NCBI RefSeq assembly: GCF_036250065.1 | Contig: NZ_CP109199.1 | Coordinates: 6,324,001 to 6,388,000, forward strand | Direction of reading: 5' to 3' | DNA from: Micromonospora sp. NBC_01699 | GTDB taxonomy: Bacteria; Actinomycetota; Actinomycetes; Mycobacteriales; Micromonosporaceae | Length of the DNA stretch: 64,000 nt | Shown here: positions 53,052-62,044 of the stretch, piece by piece | Layout: each line of letters starts with the position of its first letter | How positions within the stretch are numbered: position 1 is the stretch's first letter | Notes under the pieces: generated by a model | Seen by the model: the letters and a program-made list of their open reading frames with translations, nothing else | Databases searched by the model: none | Told to the model about the DNA's origin: nothing | Program-made: the position numbers and the translations under genes

Positions 53052-54119
53052 TCAGTGGCGTCGGTCGGTCGCCTCGGCGGCCAGCGCCGCCAGCTGCGCC
53101 TTCGCCTGCGCCGACACCGGGGCGTCCACCAGGGCCGTCAGTGCGGCGTCCGTACGGACCCGGATCATCTGCTCGATCCGGTCCAAGGTCCCCGTGTCGA
53201 GGATTATCCCGCGCAGCTCCGCGGCCCCCTCCGGATCCAGGTCCGGATTGCCGAACAGCTCCTTCAACCGCAGCGCCTGCTCCCGGTCGGCACTACCCCG
53301 GGCCAACGCCATCATCACCGTGGGCTTGCCCTCCCGCAAATCGTCGAGCACCGACTTGCCGGTCACCGCCGGATCCCCGAACACCCCGAGCACGTCGTCA
53401 CGCAGCTGGAACGCGTCCCCGAGCGGGTCACCGAAGGCGGCGAACGCCGACAGCAGCTCCGGCCCGGCACCGGCCAGCGCCGCCCCGATCTGCAACGGCC
53501 GGGTCACCGTGTACCTGGCCCCCTTCATCCTTATCACCGTCAAGGCGCTCGCCACCGAACCGTCCCCGACCCCGGAAACCAGGTCCAGGTACTGCCCGGC
53601 GATCACCTCCGTACGCATGTTCGCGAACACGCCGTACCCCTGGTGCACCTGGTCGGCGGAGAGGCCGCACTCGTGGAACATCTGGTCCGCCCAGGCGGCA
53701 CAGAGGTCCCCGCAGAGCAGCGCGGTGCTGCGCCCGTACGAGGCAGGGTCGCCCCGCCACGACGAGCGGGTGTGCAGGTCGGCGAAGAGCCGGTGCACCG
53801 AGGGCTCGCCCCGGCGCCGGTCGCTGCCGTCCATGATGTCGTCGTGGATCAGCGCGAACGCGTGGAACAGTTCCAGCGCCGCCGCCGCGACCACGATCGG
53901 GGTGTCGTCCACCCCGCCCGCCCCGCGCCAGCCCCAGTAGCAGAACATCGGCCGCAGCCGCTTGCCGCCGGCCAGCACGAACCGGTGCAGGGTGGTGAAG
54001 ACGCCGCGCGGCGCCCCGTCCGGCCAGTCCGGGTCCTGTCGTTCCAGGAACGCCGACAACTGGGCGTCGAACCGCTTCCGCAACTCCGCCGCGTCGGTCA
54101 GCGGCGCCGTCGCGGTCAC
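53052..54119 (-). CDS. Polyprenyl (geranylgeranyl-type) diphosphate synthase
   Basis: The 355-residue protein condenses isopentenyl diphosphate with an allylic diphosphate. It has GGKRLRPMFCYW, the first Asp-rich motif LIHDDIMDGSDRRRG and the second region QLRDDVLGVFGDPAVTGKSVLDDL, where the last Asp of the motif is Gly, as in several actinobacterial GGPP synthases. The GTG start overlaps the stop of the EboF-like gene (GTGA). It is the last gene of the Ebo-type operon and would supply the prenyl donor for the UbiA-like enzyme. The chain length cannot be assigned from sequence alone. Confidence 0.92.
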   Translation of the reverse strand: MTATAPLTDAAELRKRFDAQLSAFLERQDPDWPDGAPRGVFTTLHRFVLAGGKRLRPMFCYWGWRGAGGVDDTPIVVAAAALELFHAFALIHDDIMDGSDRRRGEPSVHRLFADLHTRSSWRGDPASYGRSTALLCGDLCAAWADQMFHECGLSADQVHQGYGVFANMRTEVIAGQYLDLVSGVGDGSVASALTVIRMKGARYTVTRPLQIGAALAGAGPELLSAFAAFGDPLGDAFQLRDDVLGVFGDPAVTGKSVLDDLREGKPTVMMALARGSADREQALRLKELFGNPDLDPEGAAELRGIILDTGTLDRIEQMIRVRTDAALTALVDAPVSAQAKAQLAALAAEATDRRH

Positions 54120-55510
54120 GACTCCTCCCGCGTGCCGAGCCCGGCCAACTCCAGCAGCAGGCCCTTGACCTCGGTCGCCGCGATCTTCTCGCGGGCCGCG
54201 CCGGGGGCCGAGCAGAGCAGCACCGGGGCGTCTGCCGGATCCTCGGGCAACCGGCCGTGCGAACCCTTCACCGCACGCGCCCCGGCATCCAGCCCGACCA
54301 CGCTCATCATGTACCGCATGCCGAGCTTCTTGCGGGCCAGCGCCACCCCGGCCCGCCGCTTCGCCGCACCGGGCGCCTCCGGGTCGAAGAACAGCTCGGC
54401 CGGGTCGTAGCCGGGTTTGCGGTGGATCTCGACCAGCCGGGCGAAGTCCGGTGCGCTCTCGTCGTCCAACCAGTAGTAGTACGTGAACCAGGCGTCCGGC
54501 TCGGCCACCAGCACCAGCTCACCGCTGCGCTCGTGGTCCAGGCCGTACCGGGCCTTGCCCTCGGCGTCGAGCACCTCGGCCACCCCGGGCAGGGCGGCGC
54601 AGAGCTTCGCCACCGCCGGGATGTCGGCCGGGTCCTTCACGTACACGTGGGCGATCTGGTGGTCGGCGACCGCGAACGCCTTCGACGTCCACGGGTCCAG
54701 GTATTCCATCCCGTCCTGGGTGTAGACCCGCAGCAGGCCCTCGGAGCGCAGCAGCCGGTTGATGTCGACCGGCCGGGACACGTCGGTGATGCCGTATTCG
54801 GAGAGCGCCACAATGGTGGCGTTACGGGCCCTGGCGGCGTCCAGCAGCGGGCCGAGCACCCCGTCCAGCTTCGCGGCGGCAGCCGCCGCCTCCGCCGAGC
54901 CCGGTCCGAACCGTTGCAGGTCGTAGTCCAGGTGCGGCACGTAGACCAGGGTCAGGTCCGGGTTGTGGGTGGCCATCACCTGCTGCGCCGCCTGGCAGAT
55001 CCAGCGCGACGACGGCAGCCCCGCCCCCGGCCCCCAGTACGTGAACAGCGGGAACCCGCCCAGCTTCGCGGTCAGCTCGTCGTGCAGCTCCGGCGGGTCG
55101 GTGTAGCAGTCCGGCTCCTTGCGCCCGTCGGCGTAGTAGATCGGCCGGGGCGTCACGGTCCAGTTGACGTCCGCGCCCATCGCGTACCACCAGCAGATGT
55201 TCGCCACCGTGTAGTCCGGTCGCTGCGCTCGGGCCGCCTGCCACACCTTCTCCCCGCCCATCAGGGCGTGGTGCTGGCGCCACAGGAAAACCTCGCCCAG
55301 GTCGCGGAAATACCAGCCGTTGCCGACGATGCCGTGCTCCGTCGGCGGCGCACCGGTCAGGAACGTGGCCTGCGCCGAACAGGTGACCGCCGGCAGCACC
55401 GTACCCAGTTCCGCCTCGAACCCGGCCTGCGCCACCGCCCGCAACCGGGGCATGTGGGCGAGCAGTCGCGGGGTCAACCCCACCACGTCGATCACGACCA
55501 GCGGTGCCAT
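54116..55510 (-). CDS. Alkaline-phosphatase-superfamily nucleotide pyrophosphatase, EboF-like
   Basis: The protein has 464 residues. The nucleophile region TVLPAVTCSAQATFLTGAPPTEHGIVGN (active-site Thr or Ser), metal ligands in YVPHLDYDLQRFG, ALSEYGITDV and ADHQIAHVYV, all match the phosphodiesterase/pyrophosphatase branch of the alkaline phosphatase superfamily. In Ebo clusters this is the last conserved member. The ATG at 55510 has TTAGGAGAGAAG directly upstream. No signal peptide is present, so it should act in the cytoplasm. It lies between the EboE and polyprenyl synthase genes with overlapping or near-overlapping ends. Confidence 0.85.
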   Translation of the reverse strand: MAPLVVIDVVGLTPRLLAHMPRLRAVAQAGFEAELGTVLPAVTCSAQATFLTGAPPTEHGIVGNGWYFRDLGEVFLWRQHHALMGGEKVWQAARAQRPDYTVANICWWYAMGADVNWTVTPRPIYYADGRKEPDCYTDPPELHDELTAKLGGFPLFTYWGPGAGLPSSRWICQAAQQVMATHNPDLTLVYVPHLDYDLQRFGPGSAEAAAAAAKLDGVLGPLLDAARARNATIVALSEYGITDVSRPVDINRLLRSEGLLRVYTQDGMEYLDPWTSKAFAVADHQIAHVYVKDPADIPAVAKLCAALPGVAEVLDAEGKARYGLDHERSGELVLVAEPDAWFTYYYWLDDESAPDFARLVEIHRKPGYDPAELFFDPEAPGAAKRRAGVALARKKLGMRYMMSVVGLDAGARAVKGSHGRLPEDPADAPVLLCSAPGAAREKIAATEVKGLLLELAGLGTREES

Positions 55511-55524
55511 CTTCTCTCCTAAGG

Positions 55525-56715
55525 TCATGCCGTCACCGGGGCGGGCACCGGGGTCAGGCCGAGGTCGACCAGTTCGTCCCGGGCGTACGCCAGCTCGGCC
55601 GCGATGCCGCCGACGAGTTCGGCGTCCGAGTTCGGCCGCCGGGCCGCCGGCAACACCCCCCAGGTGTACGTCTCCACGTCGAAGTGGTCACACCCGGCGC
55701 TGTCCCCGCCGAGCAGTTCCCGCAGCGCGCCGCGCAGCACCGGGGTGGTCGCCCGCAGCGGCGGCTCCGGCTCGGCGTGCAGCGGCACGTGGTAGTGCAC
55801 CCGCCACGGCCCCGGCAGCCCGTCGGCCAGCGCCTGGTCGAGGTCGTCGGTGGCGTACGCCGGATCGGCCGGGTCGGCCGCACCGGCACAGCCGGCGCCC
55901 CTGGTCTGGTGCAGGAAACGCGGCTCGACGTAGCCGTCGAGCTGCTGCCCGGCGGCGACCGGGTCGTCGGCCTGCAACGCGGCCGACACCTGCACCTTCA
56001 CCACCGGCAGCCCGGCCCGGCGCAGCCGCTCCAGGGCGTCGGCCGGCTCCTCCCAGGCGCAGGCGAGGTGGGCCAGGTCGAGGCAGATGCCGAGCCGGTC
56101 GGTGTCGATCCGGGCGAGTTGGGCGGCGGCCTGCGCGGTGCTCTCCACCACGCAGCCGGGTTCCGGTTCGAAGCCGACCCGGACCGCCCGCCCGGTCTGC
56201 CAGGCGATCGAGGTCAGGCCGGCGGCGAGCTGTTCGAGCGTACGGGCGGCGGCGCCGGCCTGCGCGGGTGTCCACGGCGTACGCCAGGCCAGCGGCAGGG
56301 TGGAGATGGAACCTCGGGCGGCGTCGTCGGGCAGCAGGTCGACCAGCACCCGGGCCAGGTCGAGGGTGTACTCCAGCCGTTCCGGGGCGGTCCAGTCCGG
56401 ATGGTAGACGCCGAGTTTCACCACCGGTGCCTGGAAGGACCGGTACGGGAACCCGTTGAGCGTCACCACCTCCAGCCCCCGCGCGTCGAGTTCCGTACGC
56501 AGTTTGCGGCGCAGTGTCGCGTCGGCGGCCAAGCCGGCGGCGACCGGTGCGGCCAGCCACAGCCCCAACCCGAGTACGTCGGTGTCGAGCCGGCGGCGAA
56601 TCGGTTCGGCGAACGTGTCGAGCTGGCTGATCACCCCGGTCAGGTCCTCGGCCGGGTGGACGTTGGTGCAGTAGCTCAGGTGGACGGTCTGCCCGTCCGG
56701 ATGTCGCAGCCGCAT
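55525..56715 (-). CDS. eboE: Metabolite traffic protein EboE
   Basis: This 396-residue protein is a TIM-barrel of the xylose-isomerase-like type. The start (HLSYCTNVHPAEDL) and LEVVTLNGFPYRSF, GFEPEPGCVVES and LGICLDLAHLACAWEEP are characteristic of EboE, a cluster-specific protein needed for moving a precursor across the membrane in cyanobacterial ebo systems. Its stop is 14 bases before the EboF-like start and its ATG overlaps the EboB stop by one base (TGATG). Whether it is an enzyme or a carrier is not settled. Confidence 0.88.
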   Translation of the reverse strand: MRLRHPDGQTVHLSYCTNVHPAEDLTGVISQLDTFAEPIRRRLDTDVLGLGLWLAAPVAAGLAADATLRRKLRTELDARGLEVVTLNGFPYRSFQAPVVKLGVYHPDWTAPERLEYTLDLARVLVDLLPDDAARGSISTLPLAWRTPWTPAQAGAAARTLEQLAAGLTSIAWQTGRAVRVGFEPEPGCVVESTAQAAAQLARIDTDRLGICLDLAHLACAWEEPADALERLRRAGLPVVKVQVSAALQADDPVAAGQQLDGYVEPRFLHQTRGAGCAGAADPADPAYATDDLDQALADGLPGPWRVHYHVPLHAEPEPPLRATTPVLRGALRELLGGDSAGCDHFDVETYTWGVLPAARRPNSDAELVGGIAAELAYARDELVDLGLTPVPAPVTA

Positions 56716-57578
56716 CAGCTACCGCCCCGCAGGATGGAGTTGCCCTCGAAGGTCGGCTCGGCCCCGGTCGCCGAACCCTCCAGTTCGGCCGGGTCGAGTC
56801 GGCCGGACTGGCCGTAGAACTCGATCGGGTTGCGCCACAGCACCCGGTCGACGTCGTCGTCGCTGAAGCCGGCTTCGAGCATCGCCTCGCCGGTGGTCCG
56901 GGTCAGCAGCGGGTCGGACCGGCCCCAGTCGGCGGCCGAGTTGACCAGCATCCGTTCGGTGCCGTACTTGCGCAGGATCTCCACCATCCGGGGCGGGGAC
57001 ATCTTGGTGTCCGGGTAGATGGAGAAGCCGGCCCAGCAGCCGGAGTCGCGTACCTGCTCGACGGTGACCTCGTTCAGGTGGTCGATCACCACCCGACCGG
57101 GGTCGATGCCGGACTCGACCACCACGGCGATGCTCCGGGCGGTGCCACGCGCCTTGTCCCGGTGCGGGGTGTGCACCAGCGCCGGCAGGTCGTACGCGAC
57201 CGCCAGGGCGAGTTGGGCGGCGAAGACCTCGTCCTCGGCCGGGGTGGTGGAGTCGTACCCGATTTCGCCGACCGCCACCACGTTGTCCTTGTCGAGGTAG
57301 CGCGGCACCAGGTCCAGCACCTCACGGCAGCGCGGGTCGTTGGCTTCCTTCGGGTTCAGCGCGATGGTGGCGTAGTGCTTGATGCCGAACTGGCTGGCCC
57401 GGAACGGCTCCCAGCCGACGAGCGAGTCGAAGTAGTCGGCGAACGACCCGGCGCCGGTACGCGGCTGACCGAGCCAGAACGCCGGCTCGACCAGGGCCCG
57501 GACCCCGGCGGCGGCCATCCGCTCGTAGTCGTCGGTGGTCCGCGAGGTCATGTGGATGTGCGGGTCGAAGATGCGCAT
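56715..57578 (-). CDS. eboB: EboB, TatD-like metal-dependent hydrolase
   Basis: The 287-residue protein has the amidohydrolase/TatD signature: MRIFDPHIHM at the N-terminus (HxH metal ligands), VVAVGEIGYDS (Glu), ALVHTPHRDK (His), VIDHLNE and a late NSAADWGRSDP (Asp). It follows the EboA gene by one base and overlaps EboE. In Ebo clusters this is the conserved hydrolase of unknown substrate. No signal peptide is seen. Confidence 0.9.
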   Translation of the reverse strand: MRIFDPHIHMTSRTTDDYERMAAAGVRALVEPAFWLGQPRTGAGSFADYFDSLVGWEPFRASQFGIKHYATIALNPKEANDPRCREVLDLVPRYLDKDNVVAVGEIGYDSTTPAEDEVFAAQLALAVAYDLPALVHTPHRDKARGTARSIAVVVESGIDPGRVVIDHLNEVTVEQVRDSGCWAGFSIYPDTKMSPPRMVEILRKYGTERMLVNSAADWGRSDPLLTRTTGEAMLEAGFSDDDVDRVLWRNPIEFYGQSGRLDPAELEGSATGAEPTFEGNSILRGGS

Positions 57579-57579
57579 G

Positions 57580-58188
57580 TCACGCCTCTTTCGTGGTGAG
57601 TCGGAGCCGGTCGAGCAGGGCGGTGGCGTCGGCCGGGATGGAACGGCCGGCGGCGCGGCGTTCCTCGTCCAGCCCGGCGAGCATGATTTCCAGCTCGCCG
57701 TCGGCCCGCTCGTCGAGCCGGTCGACCACGGCCAGCGGCACCTCCATGAAGACGCACTTGAGCACCGCCTGACGCCAGGTGGCGGCGTCGAGGTGGCCGG
57801 CGTACGGGCCGAGGGCGGCGGCGACCAGTCGGGTGTCGTTGGTCCGGATCGCGTCGTGCAGCAGCGGTACGGCGGCGGCACCGATCGGCAGCCACGGCAG
57901 GGCCCGCAGCACCGCCCGTTTCTCGGCCGCGTCGCCGTACCGGTAGAGGGTTTCGACCTGGCCGACCACCCGGTCGGCCGGCAGCATGGTCAGCAGCAGC
58001 ACCCGGGCCGCGTCGTCGGCGGTCCAGTCGGGCGCGGCCGGCAGTGGTGCCCGGCCGCAGCGCCGGCCGGCGGCGGCGAAGAGCCGCCCGACCGCGTCCG
58101 GTTCGTCTGCGACCCGCCGGACCGCCTGGTCCAGCCAGTCCGGTTCGGGTACGGCCGACAGCGCCGCCCGTAGTTCGTCGGGTTCCAT
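57580..58188 (-). CDS. eboA: EboA-domain protein
   Basis: The 202-residue all-helical protein matches EboA: ADDAARVLLLTMLPADRVVGQVETLYRYGDAAEKRAVLRALPWLP followed by LLHDAIRTNDTRLVAAALGPY and WRQAVLKCVFMEVPL. The family has HEAT-like helices and no known catalytic residues. Its ATG overlaps the stop of the isomerase gene by one base (TAATG). It is specific to Ebo clusters, and together with EboB and EboE it fixes the identity of the operon. Confidence 0.88.
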   Translation of the reverse strand: MEPDELRAALSAVPEPDWLDQAVRRVADEPDAVGRLFAAAGRRCGRAPLPAAPDWTADDAARVLLLTMLPADRVVGQVETLYRYGDAAEKRAVLRALPWLPIGAAAVPLLHDAIRTNDTRLVAAALGPYAGHLDAATWRQAVLKCVFMEVPLAVVDRLDERADGELEIMLAGLDEERRAAGRSIPADATALLDRLRLTTKEA

Positions 58189-59171
58189 TACGCCTCCCCT
58201 TCCAGACCGGCCGGTCGCGCCACGGTGGTGGCCGCGCCGACCGGCTCGATGGTTGCCCCGGCGTGCGCGCCGCCGCCTGCCGGCTCCGCGGAGTCCCGTC
58301 CGGTGATCCGGCCGACCTGCTCCACGGCGACCCCGGCCTGCCAGGCGGCGGTGTGCAGGAAGTCGACCGAGCGGGACGCGACGGCCGGTGCCGCGTGCGA
58401 GTCGCGGGGCAGTTCGACCGCGACCAGGCCGGTGTAGCCGGCGTCGGCCAGGGCCCGCAGCACCGGCGGGAAGTCGATCTCGCCGGTGCCGAACTCCAGA
58501 TGTTCGTGCACGTCCCGGCGCATGTCGTCGATCTGCACGTTGACCAGATGCGCGGCCACCTCGGCGACGCAGTCGGGCACCGGCAGCGGCTCCAGGCACC
58601 GGCAGTGTCCGATGTCGAGGGTGATGCCGAAGCCGGGCGGTGCGCCGAGCGCCTGCCGCAGCCGCCACCAGGCGGCGATGTCCGGCACCAGCATGCCCGG
58701 CTCCGGTTCGAAGCCGAGGGTGACGCCGGCCGCGTCGGCCACATCGACCACCTCGGCGCAGCCGGCGACGAGCCGGTCCCAGGCGCTGGTCTCGTCCACG
58801 GCGCTCGGGCGTACCCCGGCCCAGAACGAGACCGCCTCGGCGCCGAGGTCGGCGCCGACCGCGACCGCCCGGCGCAGGAACTCGATCCGCAGCGCCGGGT
58901 CGTCGTCCAGCAGGGTCGGGGCGTGCTTGCGCCACGGGTCGAGCAGGTAGCGGGCCCCGGTCTCGATCACCAGCCCCAGGTCCAGTTCGGCGAGCCGGTT
59001 GCCGAGTGCCGCCACCCGGGCCGCCAGCGCGGGCGCGAACGGGTCCAGGTGGTCGTGGTCGAGGGTCAGCGCCACCCCCTGGTAGCCCAGGTCGGCGATG
59101 ACCCGCAGGGCGTCGTCGAGCCGGTGGTTGGCGAAGCCGTTGGTGCCGTAGCCGAACCGCAGGCCGGTCAT
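58188..59171 (-). CDS. Sugar phosphate isomerase/epimerase in the Ebo operon
   Basis: The 327-residue TIM-barrel protein begins LRFGYGTNGFANHRLDDALRV and has VIETGARYLLDPWRKH, LGFEPEPGM, FGITLDIGHCRCLEP and VNVQIDDMRRDVHEHLEFGTG, which supply the metal ligands of the AP-endonuclease-2 superfamily. It is not one of the usual Ebo members but lies inside the operon with tight spacing (overlapping the EboA start). It may epimerise or isomerise the cyclitol or sugar intermediate. The C-terminal 40 residues are low complexity. Confidence 0.85.
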   Translation of the reverse strand: MTGLRFGYGTNGFANHRLDDALRVIADLGYQGVALTLDHDHLDPFAPALAARVAALGNRLAELDLGLVIETGARYLLDPWRKHAPTLLDDDPALRIEFLRRAVAVGADLGAEAVSFWAGVRPSAVDETSAWDRLVAGCAEVVDVADAAGVTLGFEPEPGMLVPDIAAWWRLRQALGAPPGFGITLDIGHCRCLEPLPVPDCVAEVAAHLVNVQIDDMRRDVHEHLEFGTGEIDFPPVLRALADAGYTGLVAVELPRDSHAAPAVASRSVDFLHTAAWQAGVAVEQVGRITGRDSAEPAGGGAHAGATIEPVGAATTVARPAGLEGEA

Positions 59172-59223
59172 CGTCGGCTCCCCCGTCGTACCGGAGCGGC
59201 CGACCGCCACCTTGCGGCGGTGC

Positions 59224-60087
59224 TCATGTCGGGGACAGCTTCCGGGCCAGCCGGCGGCCGAGCGGTGCCGCCGCGGCGACCGCCATCCCGAGCATCCCGG
59301 CGCCGGTCCGGGCGACCAGGGCGCCCTGGAGCGCCGGCAGGCCCATGATGCCGGCGCCGACGGCGGCGCGTACCCGGTCGGCGGCCGGGTCGGCGGCGAC
59401 CCGGGCCTGCGCGGTGCCGTACTGGCCGACGTACCAGGCGGTCAGCGCGGCCGGGATCCAGCCGCGCCAGCCGGTGCGGCGGGGGCCGGCGACGGCGGCG
59501 GCGGCCACCGCGGCGGTCCCGGCCAAGGTCAACTTCGGCAGGGTACGGTCGGCGCCGCTGACCTCGCGGCGGGACAGCTCGGTCACCGTGTACGTGTGCG
59601 CGGCCACCGTCACCGCCGCCGGCAGGGCCCGCAGTGGCCTTTTGCCGCCGGTCGCGCCGAGCAGCACGTCCAGCCCCCGGCAGGCGGCCATCACGGCCGG
59701 ACCGGCGGCGGTGTTCTTGGCCTTCACGTCGTACGCCCAGATCGCGCCGGCCAGCGGCACCGCCACGGCGAGCGCCCGGCGCCCACCGGTGAGACCGGCG
59801 ACGGCGAGGCCGGCGGCGGTCAGGCCGGCGGAGACGCCGAGCGCGGTGCCGGGTGAGATCCGGCCGCTGGGGATCGGCCGCTCGGGTCGTTCGATCGCGT
59901 CGAGTTCGCGGTCAGCCCAGTCGTTGGCGGCCATCCCGGCCCAGTAGAGCAGCACCGAGGCGCCGGCCAGCCCCGGCACCCGCCGGCCCAGCGCACCGGC
60001 CGCGGCGGCACCGGCCACCACGTCGCCGGGTACGGAGAGCGCGGCCGGTGCCCGGACCAGCTCGGCGAAGTCACCCAGGGAGGGCAT
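59224..60087 (-). CDS. EboC-like UbiA-family prenyltransferase
   Basis: The protein has 287 residues and seven to nine membrane segments. The first Asp-rich motif of UbiA enzymes is NDWADRELDAIERPERPI (about residues 60-77), and the second lies in AYDVKAKNTA. Such enzymes join a polyprenyl diphosphate to a soluble acceptor. In Ebo systems EboC is the prenyltransferase. It follows the inositol-phosphate synthase gene by 11 bases, so the acceptor could be an inositol phosphate or derived cyclitol. This substrate pairing is inference from gene order. Confidence 0.88.
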   Translation of the reverse strand: MPSLGDFAELVRAPAALSVPGDVVAGAAAAGALGRRVPGLAGASVLLYWAGMAANDWADRELDAIERPERPIPSGRISPGTALGVSAGLTAAGLAVAGLTGGRRALAVAVPLAGAIWAYDVKAKNTAAGPAVMAACRGLDVLLGATGGKRPLRALPAAVTVAAHTYTVTELSRREVSGADRTLPKLTLAGTAAVAAAAVAGPRRTGWRGWIPAALTAWYVGQYGTAQARVAADPAADRVRAAVGAGIMGLPALQGALVARTGAGMLGMAVAAAAPLGRRLARKLSPT

Positions 60088-60098
60088 GTTCGCGCACC

Positions 60099-61292
60099 TC
60101 AGCCCTGCGCCGCGTCGGACGGCTCGGCCTCGGCGGGCACGGACGGTCCGGCCGCGTCGGCGTCGAGCTGGCGGACGAAGGCGCACAGGGTGGCCCACTG
60201 CTCGGGCAGCGAGTGCGAGCCCTCGCCGAGTGGGTCCTTGAAGAAGAACGCCAGCTCACCGAGGGGTCCGCCGCGCCCGGTCCGGTGTGCGGTGGCGGTC
60301 AGCCGGGCCAGGTCCAGCACCAGCGGCGCGGCGAGTGCCGAGTCGCACCCGTGCCAGGTGAACTCCATCCGCATCGCGGTGCCGAGGAAGCCGGAGAAGG
60401 TGATCAGGTCCCAGGCGGTCTTGAAGTCGCCGATGTCGTCGACGTACTCGATTCGGGTGTTGCCCTGCGGCACGTAGCCGAGGGTTTCGCCGAGCACCCG
60501 CTGCTTGCTGGCGGCCTTGGCGGCGTTCGCGGCTGGTTCGGCCAGGTTCGCGCCGTCGCCGCCGCCGAGCAGGTTGACACCGGACCAGGTACGCACCTTC
60601 AGGTTGCGCAGCGCGAACATCGGTGCCAGCACCGACTTGACCAGCGTCTCGCCGGTCTTGCCGTCGTGTCCGGCGTACGGCAGGTTCTCGCGCTCGGCGA
60701 GTTCGGCCAGGGCCGGCAGCCGGGCACCGGTCGACGGGGTGAAGTCCACGAAGGAGCAGCCGGCGGTGAACGCCGCGTACGCGTACGCGGAGCTGTTCGG
60801 CAGCACGGTCGCCTCGGTGGCCAGCGCGTGTTCGAGCGCGGCCAGGGTGGCGTGTGCGGGGTTCGGTGGCGGGGCGGGTTCGGTGGCGGAGACGTTCACC
60901 AGCACCACCCGGTCGAGGTTGTTGCGTTGTTTGAAGTTGGTGAGGTCGGCGACCAGGGCGGCGATGACGTCGGCCTGCCGGTCGGCGGTGGGGACGGGGC
61001 GGATTTCGCGTTCGACCGCGGCCAGCTCGTCGGGGAGTGCGGTCACCAGCCGGGCCGGCAGTACGCCGGCGGCGGCGAGCGCCTCCGCTTTTTTCACCAC
61101 CGGGGTGGGGACGAGGTCGTGGCCGCCGAAGACGAGATCGGCGTAGCCCGGTAGGGCCGGGCTGCGCAGTTGGGGCAGTTCGGTGACGCAGCCGGTCGGC
61201 TCGACGAGCCCGGCTCGCAGGGCCAAAGCCCCGACCACGCTGGTGACGGCGACCGAGCCGCGTGCGCCCACCAGCCAGATTCCCGTACGCAT
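60099..61292 (-). CDS. Inositol-3-phosphate synthase family protein
   Basis: The 397-residue protein has the NAD-binding GIWLVGARGSVAVTSVVG at the N-terminus, then FVDFTPSTGA, HDGKTGETLVKSVLAPMF, SGVNLLGGGDG and TFSGFLGTAMRMEFTWHGCDSALAAPLVLDL, matching the myo-inositol-1-phosphate synthase family; the KTGETL and lysine-rich FKQRNNLDRV regions are active-site parts. It would cyclise glucose 6-phosphate. AAGGAG precedes the ATG. As first gene of the operon it takes the place of EboD (a sedoheptulose 7-phosphate cyclase) found in other ebo clusters. A paralogue for cell-wall inositol is expected elsewhere. Confidence 0.88.
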   Translation of the reverse strand: MRTGIWLVGARGSVAVTSVVGALALRAGLVEPTGCVTELPQLRSPALPGYADLVFGGHDLVPTPVVKKAEALAAAGVLPARLVTALPDELAAVEREIRPVPTADRQADVIAALVADLTNFKQRNNLDRVVLVNVSATEPAPPPNPAHATLAALEHALATEATVLPNSSAYAYAAFTAGCSFVDFTPSTGARLPALAELAERENLPYAGHDGKTGETLVKSVLAPMFALRNLKVRTWSGVNLLGGGDGANLAEPAANAAKAASKQRVLGETLGYVPQGNTRIEYVDDIGDFKTAWDLITFSGFLGTAMRMEFTWHGCDSALAAPLVLDLARLTATAHRTGRGGPLGELAFFFKDPLGEGSHSLPEQWATLCAFVRQLDADAAGPSVPAEAEPSDAAQG

Positions 61293-62044
61293 GTTGTGCT
61301 CCTTCCTCGCGCGGGGAACTGCTCGGCGGCATCCGTGGGGGTTGTACGGATCCACCGGTGTAGATACTGGCGTGCTGGAAAGTCAACGGCGTGGTGGAAG
61401 AGCACCCCGCCCGCCCGACCTGGTCGGATTACGTTCCTCGCACAGCGCCGGAGTCGGCGGCAACGGCGTTGTTCGTGGAACCCGGCAGGTACGGGCGGAC
61501 GGGGCTGGCAGGCAAGGTCGGTCGGCGTCGCGACCTTGCCTCCCCCGCGTCGTGCCGGCTGGTGCGGCGGCGATTTCGCAGCGCCGCGCCAGCCGGAGTC
61601 CTTCCCTGATTGAGTTGTCATCGGATGCGGTCCGGGACGGGGGCCCCGGGCCGTACCCGCGGCTACGGCGTAGCCATCGGGAATGTCGTCCGGTTCGTTC
61701 GTTCGTGCGCCCCGGGGGTCGGGGCGGGTGGTGGTGGTTGGACAGCCCCGGGGGTCGGGGCCGTGGGCGGTGGATCGGCGACCCCGGGGGTCGGGGCCGG
61801 TGGTGCTACTGGGCGTCCGGTACGACCGGGGAATCCCGGTCCGGCCGTACCGGACGACCGCGTTACTTCCGTACGCCGCCGTGGTCCTGGCGGACCGTGA
61901 CGCGTACGCCCTCCGGGTGACCCTGCTCCGGCCGCGGGGCGCAACCGCGACCGGACCCTCGCTGATCGATCCGGAAAGCTGGTCGGGTGGTGGTGTTGGC
62001 GCACCACCACGGATGGATGTTGACGGGTGTCGGGTGGTGCCGGG
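61293..62044. other. 750-bp intergenic region with GC-rich tandem repeats
   Basis: No gene is supported on either strand. The part up to 61400 should hold the promoter of the Ebo operon. A three-copy tandem repeat lies at 61710-61797. A short minus-strand frame over the repeats would encode Pro-rich dodecapeptides, but it has no ribosome site. Confidence 0.5.
61710..61797. repeat. Three CCCCGGGGGTCGGGGC repeats at 36-bp period
   Basis: Exact copies start at 61710, 61746 and 61782, each spaced by 36 bases. The 20 bases between them differ. The units are partly self-complementary. Confidence 0.85.
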
